A stretch of 64,000 bases of DNA from Deltaproteobacteria bacterium (GCA_029553375.1 JAKPCH010000095.1:49491-113490), one strand, 5' to 3'; positions 41,387 to 51,632 are shown, numbered from the stretch's first letter. Numbers and translations are program-made. Notes: generated from the letters alone by a model not told the origin.

Positions 41387-42586
41387 TTACAGACCGCTCT
41401 TGAAGTCGTCCCTGAGAAGCTCGCGGGCGATGATCATGCGGCGGATCTCCGACGTACCGGCGCCGATCTCCCACAGTTTCTGATCCAGGAAGTGGCGGGA
41501 AATCGGGTACTCCGTGGTGTAGCCGTAGCCGCCGAAGATCTGGATGGCGTCGAGGCCGATCTTGGTCCCCATCTCACCCGTGAAGAGCAGGGCCGCTGCG
41601 GCCAGTCTGTCGAGATCGGTGCCCTTGCCGCCGGACTTGTTCTCCAGGCTGTCGCAGTAGGCGGCGGCGCTGTAGGCCAACCACTTGCCGGCCTTGTAGC
41701 CGCAGTACATGTTCGCCAGTTTCTCCTGGATGCTCTGGAAGGAGGCGATGGGTTTGCCGAACTGGACCCTCTCCTTGGCGTACTTCAGGGAGAGCTCGAG
41801 GCAGGTCCTCTGGCCGCCGAGGGTGCAGCCGGAGAGGGTGATACGCTCCGTGCACAGACCGCTCGTCAGGACGGCGACGCCCTTGTTCAGGCCGCCGATG
41901 AGCTGATCCTCGGGGATTTCCATATCCTGGAAGGTGACCAGGGCCGTGGGGGAGGTCCTCATACCCCACTTCTTGATCTTCTCGAACTTCACCGTGCCCT
42001 TCTTCTTGGGCTCCGCCGTCTCGAAGAAGAAGGTGGAGATGCCCTTGGGACCGGCCGCGGGATCGGTCTTGGCGTAGAAGACCATGAAGTCGGCGACGGG
42101 GCCGTTGGTGATGAAGATCTTGCTGCCGTTGATGATGTAGCGGTCGCCCTTCTTCTCCGCCTTCGTGGCCATGCTCATGGCGTCGGACCCGGCGTTGGGC
42201 TCCGTGATGCCGAGGCAGCCGATCCACTCACCGGAACAGGCCTTGGGAAGGACGCGCATCTTCTGCTCTTCCGTGGCGTTCCGACGGAAGTTGTCGAAGC
42301 AGAGGGTCTGGCTGGCGCCGCAGGTCATGGAGAGGGCGTTGCTTACCCGGGCGATGGTCTCGTAGACCAGGAGGGTCTCAACATAGCCGAGGCCGGCCCC
42401 GCCGTATTTCTCCTCGAACACGATCCCGTTGATGCCCAGGTTTCCGAACTCCTTGAAGAGCGTGGGGGGCATCTCGTCCACTTCATAGAGGTGCTCCATC
42501 TGGGGCTCGAGCCAGGTTGTCGCCCAGCGGTAAACCTGATCCTCAAGCATCCTTTGCTCTTCCGTAAAACTGAAATCTAACGCCAT
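41387..42586 (-). CDS. Acyl-CoA dehydrogenase
   Basis: FTEEQRMLEDQVYRWA, CLGITEPNAGSDAMSM, QIFGGYGYTTEYPISRHFLDQKLWEIGAGTSEI. Confidence 0.95.
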   Translation of the reverse strand: MALDFSFTEEQRMLEDQVYRWATTWLEPQMEHLYEVDEMPPTLFKEFGNLGINGIVFEEKYGGAGLGYVETLLVYETIARVSNALSMTCGASQTLCFDNFRRNATEEQKMRVLPKACSGEWIGCLGITEPNAGSDAMSMATKAEKKGDRYIINGSKIFITNGPVADFMVFYAKTDPAAGPKGISTFFFETAEPKKKGTVKFEKIKKWGMRTSPTALVTFQDMEIPEDQLIGGLNKGVAVLTSGLCTERITLSGCTLGGQRTCLELSLKYAKERVQFGKPIASFQSIQEKLANMYCGYKAGKWLAYSAAAYCDSLENKSGGKGTDLDRLAAAALLFTGEMGTKIGLDAIQIFGGYGYTTEYPISRHFLDQKLWEIGAGTSEIRRMIIARELLRDDFKSGL

Positions 42587-42892
42587 AATCTACCTCCCTT
42601 TCTTAAATGTGTTAATCTAACCTCCCGCGAGTATCCACAAACGGGCACTCGACGCCGTCAGGCGCCTTGCTCTTGGGAAACAACCCGCATTCCGGTTCTG
42701 TTTCTCGGATCTTAGGGTCACGAAAAAACGGCCTTCAGCATCGATGGCATGGTGAAGTTCAAAACCGGACGAGACCTATATAATAATCACCGGGAGCTGT
42801 CAAGGCATTTTACGGCGAAAATCTTGTTTGCCTCACCTCGATCGGATGATGTATGGAAGCCGAACCGGATAGATCTCAGGAGGAGGTCAAGG

Positions 42893-43114
42893 ATGGACCA
42901 GAGGGAGAAAGAGGCCCTCGTGAGGGAATTCCAGGTGCAACTCGACAAGCGCCTGCGGGAGAACGAGATAAATGTCATCGCCTACTGGCAGGGGCACCTC
43001 GCCAAGGTCCTGGCCATGAAACCGGAGGGAGTCGGGGCCCTGCAGATGCAGGTGAAGAAGGTCCACGACATGATGGCGAACAGGCTCCAGGCACTCAAGC
43101 GGGGTGTATCATGA
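42893..43114 (+). CDS. Small conserved-looking protein, unknown function
   Basis: 73-aa ORF MDQREKEALVREFQV... with AGGAGGTCAAGG RBS; overlaps next ATG. Confidence 0.7.
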   Translation: MDQREKEALVREFQVQLDKRLRENEINVIAYWQGHLAKVLAMKPEGVGALQMQVKKVHDMMANRLQALKRGVS

Positions 43115-43716
43115 AGAACCTTGCCAACTTCCTCTTCGAGGTGGGGATGCTGCAAAAGACCCCCAGGACGGGCTTCCAATTCTTGGGATCAGGTTGCGAA
43201 TCCGTGGCGGAACATATCTTAAGGACCGTCTACGTCGGCTACACCCTCTGCAAGCTCGATCCCCGGGCGGACGAGGAGAAAGTCCTGAAGATGTGTCTGT
43301 TCCACGATCTCCCCGAGGCGAGGACGGGCGACATGAACTACGTGAACAAGAAATACGTCACCGTCGACGAGGCGAAGGCCCTTCGAGACCTGACGGAGAC
43401 CCTGCCCTTCGGCGGTGAGATGGCGGGTCTGATGTCGGAATTCAACGAGAGGCGGAGCCGGGAGGCCAGGATCGCCCATGACGCGGACCAGTTGGCCTTG
43501 ATCCTTCAGCTCAAGGAATACGGCGATCTGGGAAACAAATACAGCAAGGACTGGATCGCGTTCGCCTTGAGACGCCTTTATACCGCCGAGGCGGCCGAGA
43601 TGGCCCGGGCGATACTGGAGACTGATTCCTCCGATTGGTGGTTCAAGGACAAGAGTGACTGGTGGGTGAACGGGGGCCAGGAAAGACCCGCGGACGGCAC
43701 GGGAGGAAAAGAATGA
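43111..43716 (+). CDS. HD-domain phosphohydrolase (YfbR/HDDC2-like)
   Basis: SVAEHILRTVYVGYTL, LFHDLPEARTGDMNYVNKKYV, AHDADQLALILQLKEY. Confidence 0.87.
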   Translation: MKNLANFLFEVGMLQKTPRTGFQFLGSGCESVAEHILRTVYVGYTLCKLDPRADEEKVLKMCLFHDLPEARTGDMNYVNKKYVTVDEAKALRDLTETLPFGGEMAGLMSEFNERRSREARIAHDADQLALILQLKEYGDLGNKYSKDWIAFALRRLYTAEAAEMARAILETDSSDWWFKDKSDWWVNGGQERPADGTGGKE

Positions 43717-44528
43717 TTATCGAGTCGGCGGCGAGCATCTCGGGCAAGGCTTCTCAGGTCGTGCGCCGCCTGGCGCTACCCCTTACGGCGGTTCTCTTGA
43801 GCCTCGTCTTTCTCGTTTCCTGCGGGGCCGATGCCGCCAGGAGAAAAGAGCAGGCGGGCATCCACACGGAGATAGGAAGCGCCTACATCACCTCGGGTGA
43901 TTACGCCAAGGCCTTGAAAGAGTTGTTGGAGGCTAAGGAATTGGACCCCGGGGAGCCGAAGATCCATTACTATCTCGCCATGGCCTATGCCGGTCAGGGA
44001 TTCGAACAGGAGGCCTTGAGGGAATGCCGAGAGGCCATATCCCTCAATCCCGATTATTCGGAGGCCCACAACTATCTCGGCACCCTCTATCTGGGTCGCG
44101 GGCAGGCGCAGGAGGCCATCGCCTCGTTCCGCAAGGCCCTGGCCAACATCCTCTACGAGACGCCCGCCGTCGCCCTGTACAATATGGGGAGGGCCTACGC
44201 CCAGATGAACGACTACACCATGGCGATGGACAGCTACCGTCGCGCCGCGGAAAGAGACCAGAGGGGAGACATCCTGCCCCTGATCGAGCTCGAGATGGGA
44301 CGGATCAGCTGTTTGAAGGGCGATTATCCTGAGGCCTTTCACCACCTCGCCAAGAGCCTCGATGCGGTGCCCAACTTCCTCGAGGCCCGTTATGTCCGCG
44401 CGGAGTGTTACCGTCTCCAAGGCCGCCTGGACAAGGCCCGGGAAGAATATAAGGACATAATAAAACTCGCCCCGTCATCGGAGTTCGCCAAGAAGGCCAG
44501 GGAGGTCCTGTCCGAAAGGCCGCATTAG
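43713..44528 (+). CDS. TPR-repeat lipoprotein
   Basis: LVFLVSCGADA lipobox-like; multiple TPRs (AYITSGDYAKALKELLEAKELDPGEPKIHYYLAMAYAGQG). Confidence 0.85.
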   Translation: MIIESAASISGKASQVVRRLALPLTAVLLSLVFLVSCGADAARRKEQAGIHTEIGSAYITSGDYAKALKELLEAKELDPGEPKIHYYLAMAYAGQGFEQEALRECREAISLNPDYSEAHNYLGTLYLGRGQAQEAIASFRKALANILYETPAVALYNMGRAYAQMNDYTMAMDSYRRAAERDQRGDILPLIELEMGRISCLKGDYPEAFHHLAKSLDAVPNFLEARYVRAECYRLQGRLDKAREEYKDIIKLAPSSEFAKKAREVLSERPH

Positions 44529-44627
44529 CTCTACATAAGTATAGATGACCGCACGCCCGTGGGGACATCCCGGGACGCCGGGACCCTTGTTTCTACCCCG
44601 ACGGCGGGAGCGCGGACCCCTTCTTCC

Positions 44628-44656
44628 TTGACACTTCGGGTAAAATAGCCTACAAA
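44628..44656 (+). promoter_or_regulatory. sigma-70-type promoter of the GerMN gene
   Basis: TTGACA-N17-TACAAA 29 bp upstream of ATG 44686. Confidence 0.75.
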
Positions 44657-44685
44657 CCAGTGAATTTGAGACAGAGGCCCCGTCG

Positions 44686-45309
44686 ATGGCGTCGAAGAGG
44701 CAACAACGAACCCTGAAGATCAAGAGCCGCCAGACGAAAAAGAGGATGAGAAAATCACTCTTGATCGTCTTGATGACGGCCCTGGTGGGTTTTCTGGTCT
44801 TTATGTTCCTGACGATCTTCGATTACGTCTACCCCCCCGTGGACGGGAAGGGAACGGCGGTCAAGAAGAAGGAAAAGCAGGCCGTGACCCTCTATTTCTC
44901 CGACGGGAACGAGCGTTTCCTCGTCCCGGAAAAGCGTTTCGTCCCCAAAGAGGAAAAGCCCGCCGATCAGGCGCGGGAGATCGTCCGCGCCCTTCTGGAC
45001 GGATCGAAGACGGGGCTCATCAATACCTTCCCCGACAAGGTGGAGGTCCTTTCCGTCCACATCGACGGGGATACGGCGGTGGTGAGCTTCAACAAGGCCC
45101 TGACGGCCAACCACCCCGGTGGAAGCGCCTCCGAGATGGCGTCCATCTTCTCCCTGACCAACTCTCTCGCCGAGAACGTGCCGGCGGTGAGGAAAGTCAA
45201 GATCCTGGTCTCGGGAAAAGAGATCCCCTCCCTCAAGGGTCACGTGGACACGAGGAGTCCCTTTACACCCAACAGGGACCTTATCGTCGCTTCGTCCCGC
45301 GAGGGGTAG
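44686..45309 (+). CDS. GerMN (sporulation/spore germination-type) domain protein
   Basis: [66 protein letters not shown]. Confidence 0.85.
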   Translation: MASKRQQRTLKIKSRQTKKRMRKSLLIVLMTALVGFLVFMFLTIFDYVYPPVDGKGTAVKKKEKQAVTLYFSDGNERFLVPEKRFVPKEEKPADQAREIVRALLDGSKTGLINTFPDKVEVLSVHIDGDTAVVSFNKALTANHPGGSASEMASIFSLTNSLAENVPAVRKVKILVSGKEIPSLKGHVDTRSPFTPNRDLIVASSREG

Positions 45310-45319
45310 AGGAGGCTCG

Positions 45320-47356
45320 ATGGCGGCACCCTCGAAAATTTCGGCGATCAGAAACATCGGTATCGTCGCCCATATCGACGCCGGTAAGACGACGGTCACG
45401 GAGCGCATCCTGTACTACACGGGCCGCTCCCATAAGATAGGGGAGGTCCACGACGGCGAGGCGGTCATGGACTGGATGCCCCAGGAACAGGAGCGGGGCA
45501 TCACCATCACCTCGGCGGTCACCACCTGCAACTGGCGTGACCGCGAGATCCACATCATCGACACGCCGGGGCACGTGGATTTCACCATCGAGGTGGAGAG
45601 GAGCCTCCGTGTCCTCGACGGGGCCGTGGTCGTCTTCTGCGCCGTCGGCGGTGTCGAACCCCAATCGGAAACGGTGTGGCATCAGGCCGACAAGTACGGG
45701 GTGCCGAAGGTGGCCTTCATAAACAAGATGGATCGCGTCGGCGCCGACTTCGAGGGGACCCTCGCCATGATGAGGGAACGGTTCAGCTCCGTGCCCCTGC
45801 CGGTACAGATACCCTGGGGCAGGGAGGATCGTTTCCGGGGGGTTTTGGACCTGATCCGTCTCAAGGGGATCGTCTGGGATGATGAAACCCTGGGGGCCTC
45901 TTACACGGCCGTGGAGATACCCGAGGAGGAGCGGGTCGAGGCGGAGGCGCGGAGGGAGCGCCTCTTGGAGAGCCTGGCCGAGGTCGATGACGCCGTGGCG
46001 GAGAAATATCTCGAGGGTGTCCCGATCCCCGAGGAGGAGCTCTTGCAGGCCATCAGAAACGCCACCCTCTCCCTGAAGGTGGTTCCCGTTCTCTGCGGCT
46101 CGGCCCTCAAGAACAAGGGCATTCAGCCCCTCCTCGACGCCGTGGTGGATTTTCTGCCGTCGCCGGACGAGATCCCCCCCGTCCGCGGCGTCAATCCCCT
46201 TACGAACGAGGAGGAGAAACGCCTCAGCAGCCCCAAGGAGCCCCTGGCGGCCCTCGTCTTCAAGATCATGCAGGATGAGGGGCGCAAGATGTCGTACCTG
46301 CGCATTTACTCCGGCCGCCTAAAACCCGGCGACGACGTCTACAACGCCTCGAAGGGGAAGAAGGAGAAGGTGGCCCGCCTCCTCAAGATGCACGCCAACA
46401 AGAGGGAGAGGATAGACCAGGCCTCGGCGGGCGACATCGTGGCCGTCATGGGCCTCAAGGAGGCCAAGACGGGCGATACCATCTGCGACGAGAGTCACCC
46501 CATCCTCCTGGAGCCCATCGATGTGTACGAGCCGGTGATCAGCCAGGCCATAGAGGCCAAGACGCCGGCGGACCAGGAACGGGTGGCCTTTGCCCTGAAC
46601 AAGCTCCTCGAGGAGGATCCCACCCTCCGCCTGAAATACGACGATGAGACGGCCCAGACCGTCTTGTCGGGCATGGGGGAGCTGCATCTCGAGATCATCA
46701 TCGATCGTCTCGTGAGGGAGTTCAACGCCCGGGTCAACGTGGGGAAACCCCGGGTGGTGTATCGCGAGACCGTCACCAGGGCCGTCGATGCCGTCGGTGT
46801 CTTCGAGAAGGAACTGGGTGACCGCAAACACTTCGGCGAGGTGCGCCTGCGGATGGAACCCCTGCCGCGGGGCGGGGGGCTGGAGATCGCGTGGAGTGAC
46901 GATTTTTCCCTCGCCGTCCCCGAGGAGTTCAAGGCCGCCGTCGCCGAAGGGATCAGGGAAGCGGCCCTCAGCGGCGTCGTCGCCGGTTATCCCGTCGTGG
47001 ACGTCAAGGTGGTCGTCCTGGGGGGGAGCTACCGGGAGGGCGAGTCGTCGCCCCTGGGATACAAGGTGGCCGCCTCCTCGGCCTTCAAGGACGCCTGCCT
47101 GAACGGCGAGACGGTGCTCCTCGAGCCGATCATGACCGTCGATATCCTGACACCCTCGGAATTCATGGGGGAGGTGATCGGGGATATCAACGCCCGCCGG
47201 GGAGAGGTCCAGTCCATCACGCCCCGGGGCCCCATCAGCGAGGTCAAGGCGCTGGTGCCCCTCAAGGCCCTCTTCGGTTACTCGACGGATCTCCGCTCCC
47301 TGACCCAGGGCCGGGCGACTTTTTCCATGCGTTTCTCCGCTTACGACCGACTTTGA
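45320..47356 (+). CDS. fusA: Elongation factor G-type translational GTPase
   Basis: [47 protein letters not shown]. Confidence 0.93.
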   Translation: MAAPSKISAIRNIGIVAHIDAGKTTVTERILYYTGRSHKIGEVHDGEAVMDWMPQEQERGITITSAVTTCNWRDREIHIIDTPGHVDFTIEVERSLRVLDGAVVVFCAVGGVEPQSETVWHQADKYGVPKVAFINKMDRVGADFEGTLAMMRERFSSVPLPVQIPWGREDRFRGVLDLIRLKGIVWDDETLGASYTAVEIPEEERVEAEARRERLLESLAEVDDAVAEKYLEGVPIPEEELLQAIRNATLSLKVVPVLCGSALKNKGIQPLLDAVVDFLPSPDEIPPVRGVNPLTNEEEKRLSSPKEPLAALVFKIMQDEGRKMSYLRIYSGRLKPGDDVYNASKGKKEKVARLLKMHANKRERIDQASAGDIVAVMGLKEAKTGDTICDESHPILLEPIDVYEPVISQAIEAKTPADQERVAFALNKLLEEDPTLRLKYDDETAQTVLSGMGELHLEIIIDRLVREFNARVNVGKPRVVYRETVTRAVDAVGVFEKELGDRKHFGEVRLRMEPLPRGGGLEIAWSDDFSLAVPEEFKAAVAEGIREAALSGVVAGYPVVDVKVVVLGGSYREGESSPLGYKVAASSAFKDACLNGETVLLEPIMTVDILTPSEFMGEVIGDINARRGEVQSITPRGPISEVKALVPLKALFGYSTDLRSLTQGRATFSMRFSAYDRL

Positions 47357-47384
47357 TGCCTTCATATAGGCGGGGCCTGCAGGA

Positions 47385-48551
47385 ATGAGAGACGTTCTGA
47401 ACAGATTCGTCGCCTACTTCCACCAGCCCTTCGTTCAGGTCGCATCCTTCACCCTCCTCGTCGTGCTGTTGAGCTCCTCGTTGGTCTTCTATTTCGAGCA
47501 TGTTCACGGATCGGCCAATATCAACTCCCTCTGGGACGGCGTGTGGTGGTCCATCGTGACCATGGGGACGGTGGGCTACGGCGACAAATACCCCCTGACG
47601 GTCGGGGGGCGTATCGTAGGTATTCTATTGATTTTTTGCGGTGTGGGACTTATGTCTCTCTTCACGGCCACCGTCGCCTCGGCTTTCGTCGAGAGGCGCA
47701 TGAGGGAAGGAAGGGGATTGGAGGCGATCAAGGTGAGAGATCATGTCGTGATCTGCGGGTGGAACAATCACACGGAAGAGGTCCTCCAGGGACTGACGAT
47801 GAGGGGGACGGAAACCCGCACTTTCATCGTTCTCGTCAATGAACTCCCGTCCGACGACCTGGAGGCCCTGCGCCTGAAGTACGGGGGGACAAGGTTAAGG
47901 TTCCTGAGGGGCGATTTTACCCACGAAGAGGTGCTGATGAAGGCGAACATCGCCAAGGCCGCCGCCGTCGTCATCATGGCCGACCTGTCGGGGGATCACC
48001 CCCGCGACCGGCTCGACCAGCGGACCACCCTGGCCGCCCTGACGGTCAAATCCCTGGCACCCACCGTGAGGACCGTCGCCGAGCTCATCGATTCCCAAAA
48101 CGTGCCCCACCTCAGGAGGGCCAACGTGGAGGAGATCATCGTCCGCGGGGAATACGTGGCCTCCCTCTTGGCGGGTTCGGTGAATTCCCCGGGCCTCACC
48201 AGGGTCGTGTCGAACATCATGGGCAGCGGCGCCAAAAACAGCTTCCGGAGGGTCCCCATACCGGCCGATTACGTGGGTCGCCCCGCCCGGGATCTGATCG
48301 GCCATTTCCGCAAGGAGAACGCCCTCTTCATCGGTATCCTGAAAGAAAGGAAGGCCATGAAACTGGAGGATATCCTCACGGACGACACCTCCGTCATCGA
48401 TCGGTTCATCAGGGAGAGGCTCCGGGAGGCCAAGCGGGAATTCGTCGTCGAGAAGGACACGATGCAGGCCATCGTGAACCCCGACGACGATTATCTCGTC
48501 CAGGCGGAAGACGCGGCGATCATCATCGCCCGCGTCCCCTCCGCCAAGTGA
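47385..48551 (+). CDS. MthK-like potassium channel with RCK (TrkA-N/TrkA-C) domains
   Basis: Pore filter TMGTVGYGDKYP between TM helices; RCK HVVICGWNNHTEEVL. Confidence 0.92.
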   Translation: MRDVLNRFVAYFHQPFVQVASFTLLVVLLSSSLVFYFEHVHGSANINSLWDGVWWSIVTMGTVGYGDKYPLTVGGRIVGILLIFCGVGLMSLFTATVASAFVERRMREGRGLEAIKVRDHVVICGWNNHTEEVLQGLTMRGTETRTFIVLVNELPSDDLEALRLKYGGTRLRFLRGDFTHEEVLMKANIAKAAAVVIMADLSGDHPRDRLDQRTTLAALTVKSLAPTVRTVAELIDSQNVPHLRRANVEEIIVRGEYVASLLAGSVNSPGLTRVVSNIMGSGAKNSFRRVPIPADYVGRPARDLIGHFRKENALFIGILKERKAMKLEDILTDDTSVIDRFIRERLREAKREFVVEKDTMQAIVNPDDDYLVQAEDAAIIIARVPSAK

Positions 48552-48562
48552 GGCGGTCGGGC

Positions 48563-49072
48563 ATGGAAGCGGCGTCCATCGTCCTTAAGAAATCGGAGGT
48601 CTTCAAGAACCTGGAGGCCGAACAGATCCTCAAACTCCTCGCCATCTGTCGGCAGGTCACCTTTCCGGCCGGCAGGGACATACTGGTGGAAGGCGAGGTC
48701 GGTGACACCATGTACATCATGATGGAGGGGACCGTCGAGATCATCAAACGCTTGGTCATCACGGATGACGAGGGAAACGACGACGGAAGGAACAAGGTCT
48801 TCACCCGGCTTGACGCCTCGACCCACGCCGTCTTCGGGGAGATGGCCCTCCTCGAATCGCAGCGCCGAACGGCCACCGTGAGGGCGGTTACGGACTGCGT
48901 CCTCTTCGAGATCCGGAAAGACGATTTCCTGCGTCTGGCCGAGGAGGACAACCTCATAGGTTATCGGGTGGCATTCAATCTCGCCAGGATCGTCAGCGCC
49001 CGCCTGCGCAAAGCCGATGAGGAAACGGTAAAATTGACGACCGCCCTGAGCATCATTCTGAAAGAGATCTGA
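48563..49072 (+). CDS. Cyclic nucleotide-binding domain protein (no HTH)
   Basis: LLAICRQVTFPAGRDILVEGEVGDTMYIMMEGTVEII...HAVFGEMALLESQRRTATVRA cNMP-binding fold signature. Confidence 0.9.
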   Translation: MEAASIVLKKSEVFKNLEAEQILKLLAICRQVTFPAGRDILVEGEVGDTMYIMMEGTVEIIKRLVITDDEGNDDGRNKVFTRLDASTHAVFGEMALLESQRRTATVRAVTDCVLFEIRKDDFLRLAEEDNLIGYRVAFNLARIVSARLRKADEETVKLTTALSIILKEI

Positions 49073-49075
49073 GCC

Positions 49076-51178
49076 GTGCTCTTCACCCTCCTCGATAAGG
49101 ACAGGCTCCTGGACAGCATCTTTCGCGTCAGTCCCCTCTTGACGACGGAGGCGAATCTTTCTGAGATCCTCTCCAAGATCCTGGACGAATTGATCTACAC
49201 CTTGGGGTTCGATCGGGGGGTGATCCGTCTCTTCGACCCGTCCCGGCGCTTTCTGGAGACCCAGGTGGTGAAGAACTATGCCCCCGAGGACGAGGAGAGG
49301 GCCTTCGCCATCGCCCTCGACATGGAAAGCCACGACTGTCTCGCCACCAAGGTGGCGGGGAGCGGCGAGCTGATCGCGGTGGAGAAAGCCGCTTCGGACC
49401 CGCGTATCACGGCCACGGACCGCATGTTGACCCGTCTCGTCGACCGGGGCTCCATCATCTGCGCCCCCCTGAAGATCGGCGAGGAGGTGATAGGGACCAT
49501 CGCGGCATGGCGGGACGAGGAAACGGCCTTCTATCCCGAGGAGATCAGCCTCTTTCAGGCCTTCGCGAGTCAGATGAGCATCATCATCCATAACGCCAGG
49601 CTCTTCGAGGCGGACAAGGAGAAGATTAGGCAACTGATGGTCCTTCAGGAGGCGGTGACGGAACTAAACCTCCATCCCACCCTGGACAACCGCATCCCCG
49701 AGATCATCTTCAAAAGCGCCATGGAGATCGCCAGGGCCGAGCGGGCGCTGGTTTACTTTTGGGACGTCGAGAGGGACCGCTGTCTGATCAACGACGGGCG
49801 GGAGCTTGTGATGGAAGGGAAGGCGGCCTGCGACGAGAAGATCGGGGGGACCATCATCACCAGGGCCATCGAGGAGAACACCGTCGTGGCGGCCGACGGT
49901 GCAAAGGGGACGAAACCCCTGTTCGAGGGTTTCCCTTCCGAGATCGCCATCCCCATCATGATCAAGGACAAGTTCAAGGGGGCCCTCTACCTGGCGAAGA
50001 GGAAGGGGGGGTACACACAGGACCAGATCAACGTCCTCGACATATTGGTCAAGAACGCCGCCACGGCCTATGACAACGCCATCATGAACTCCCTTCTCCA
50101 AATGGAGGCCGAGTCCCTCAAGACGGAGGTGGAGAAACTCAAGGAGCGGGAAAGCGAGCTGCTGGGGTTTCACGACATCCTGGGCCGGTCCCGCAAGATG
50201 ATCGAGATCTTTCACGTCATCGCCGACGTGGCGGATCACAACACCAACGTCCTCATTCAGGGGGAGAGCGGAACGGGGAAAGAGCTCATCGCCAGGGCGA
50301 TTCACCGCCACAGCTCGCGGGCCGCAAAACCCTTCGTGGACGTCAACTGCGCCGCCATTCCCCCCACCCTCCTGGAGAGCGAACTTTTCGGTTACGAGGC
50401 GGGCGCCTTCACGGACGCGCGGAAGCGGAAGGTAGGCCTCCTGGAATACGCCAACGGCGGGACGATGCTCCTCGACGAGATCGGCGAGATGAACATCCAG
50501 CTCCAGGCCAAATTCCTGCGTATGTTGGAAGACGGCCATATCCGGCGTCTCGGGGGCACGGAGAACATCCCGGTGGACGTGAGGTTCATCTTTTCCACCA
50601 ACCGCGATCTCGCGGAGATGGTCAGAAGGGGGGGCTTCCGGGAGGATCTATTTTACCGAATCCGCGTCGTACCGATCATGATCCCGCCCCTGAGGGAGAG
50701 ACCAGACGACGTGATGCTCCTAGCCGAGCATTTCCTCAGGGAGTTCAACAAAAAGTTCAGCAAAAAAGTCCGGGGTTTCAACAGGGAGGCGGAGGAGATC
50801 CTCAAGGCCTACCCCTGGCCGGGCAATGTGCGGGAACTGAGGAACATCATCGAACGGGTCATGATCCTCAAGAGCGTCGGCCATTGGATCACCCCCGAGG
50901 ACCTCCCCGCCGAGGTCACCCAGGGGGGCCGGGGAGGGACGGACATCAAGATGGAACCCCTCCTGCAGCAACTCCCCCTCGACGGTATCGATTACGAGAG
51001 GGTGATCAACAAGATCGTCACGGATCTGAAGGGCCGCCTCCTGGACAACGCCCTCCAGAGGGCCCGGGGCAACAAGTCGGAAGCGGCGAAACGTCTCGGC
51101 ATCTCGCGTTTCAAGTTCATCAGGGAACAGAAGAAACTCAACCATCGTCACACCCCCGGCGCCTCGCTCGATGTGTGA
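49076..51178 (+). CDS. Dual-GAF sigma-54-dependent transcriptional activator (GTG start)
   Basis: Two GAF regions, AAA+ (GESGTGKELIARAIHRHS, GYEAGAFTDARKRKVG, GGTMLLDEIGEM), C-terminal Fis HTH (NKSEAAKRLGISRFKFIREQKKL). Confidence 0.95.
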   Translation: MLFTLLDKDRLLDSIFRVSPLLTTEANLSEILSKILDELIYTLGFDRGVIRLFDPSRRFLETQVVKNYAPEDEERAFAIALDMESHDCLATKVAGSGELIAVEKAASDPRITATDRMLTRLVDRGSIICAPLKIGEEVIGTIAAWRDEETAFYPEEISLFQAFASQMSIIIHNARLFEADKEKIRQLMVLQEAVTELNLHPTLDNRIPEIIFKSAMEIARAERALVYFWDVERDRCLINDGRELVMEGKAACDEKIGGTIITRAIEENTVVAADGAKGTKPLFEGFPSEIAIPIMIKDKFKGALYLAKRKGGYTQDQINVLDILVKNAATAYDNAIMNSLLQMEAESLKTEVEKLKERESELLGFHDILGRSRKMIEIFHVIADVADHNTNVLIQGESGTGKELIARAIHRHSSRAAKPFVDVNCAAIPPTLLESELFGYEAGAFTDARKRKVGLLEYANGGTMLLDEIGEMNIQLQAKFLRMLEDGHIRRLGGTENIPVDVRFIFSTNRDLAEMVRRGGFREDLFYRIRVVPIMIPPLRERPDDVMLLAEHFLREFNKKFSKKVRGFNREAEEILKAYPWPGNVRELRNIIERVMILKSVGHWITPEDLPAEVTQGGRGGTDIKMEPLLQQLPLDGIDYERVINKIVTDLKGRLLDNALQRARGNKSEAAKRLGISRFKFIREQKKLNHRHTPGASLDV

Positions 51179-51181
51179 TCT

Positions 51182-51198
51182 CCGCACACCATGTGCGG
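51182..51198. promoter_or_regulatory. Candidate enhancer (UAS) 1: 17-bp 6-N5-6 dyad
   Basis: CCGCAC-ACCAT-GTGCGG. Confidence 0.6.
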
Positions 51199-51259
51199 AT
51201 TTAGCACAACCTTCAATCGCCCATGAACAGCACCCTGCATCCCTGTCCAGGGGATATGG

Positions 51260-51276
51260 TGTGCGTATATCGCACA
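51260..51276. promoter_or_regulatory. Candidate enhancer (UAS) 2: 17-bp 6-N5-6 dyad
   Basis: TGTGCG-TATAT-CGCACA. Confidence 0.65.
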
Positions 51277-51403
51277 TAAATCGGGGGAGAGAGAGGGTCT
51301 CAGGTATGCCCCGTTTGGTCCCACTGTTTGCGGGCGGGCGGGAAGGCCCTTGTGGCTTGGTGATCGAGATCTCGTCCCTTGACGGTGACGGTAGTCCGTC
51401 TTT

Positions 51404-51419
51404 TGGCACGATGTTTGTA
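51404..51419 (+). promoter_or_regulatory. Candidate sigma-54 (-24/-12) promoter
   Basis: TGGCAC-GATGT-TTGTA against consensus TGGCAC-N5-TTGCW (one mismatch). Confidence 0.65.
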
Positions 51420-51449
51420 TATGTAAATGGGCGAAGGAGAAAACCTCCG

Positions 51450-51632
51450 ATGGCTGAGGAGGCGAAAAACAGGGGAGCAACCCCCCGGACAAAGAGAACG
51501 GGCGGCTCCTCAGGCGCGGAAAAGGAATTTTTCCTTTCCCTCGACAGTCCGGTCGATGGTGAGCGGGAAGAGAAAGGCGGAGACGGGGCGAGGAGAATCC
51601 CGGATCCCCTTCGAGATAGATCCCTTGAGTAA
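51450..51632 (+). CDS. Candidate 60-aa charged small protein downstream of the sigma-54 promoter
   Basis: ATG 51450 preceded by AAGGAG (51434-51439); MAEEAKNRGATPRTKRTGGSSGAEKEFFLSLDSPVDGEREEKGGDGARRIPDPLRDRSLE, TAA stop. Confidence 0.4.
   Translation: MAEEAKNRGATPRTKRTGGSSGAEKEFFLSLDSPVDGEREEKGGDGARRIPDPLRDRSLE

Noticed and set aside
49076-51178. GAFTDA (rather than GAFTGA) as a sign of a defective sigma-54 activator
   Set aside because: To my knowledge GAFTDA is a naturally common variant in functional-looking activators, so not evidence of inactivity.
51171-51449. N-terminal part of the 153-aa ORF starting inside the activator gene
   Set aside because: It reads through both dyads and the sigma-54 promoter and has no RBS at its start; only the segment from ATG 51450 is plausible.
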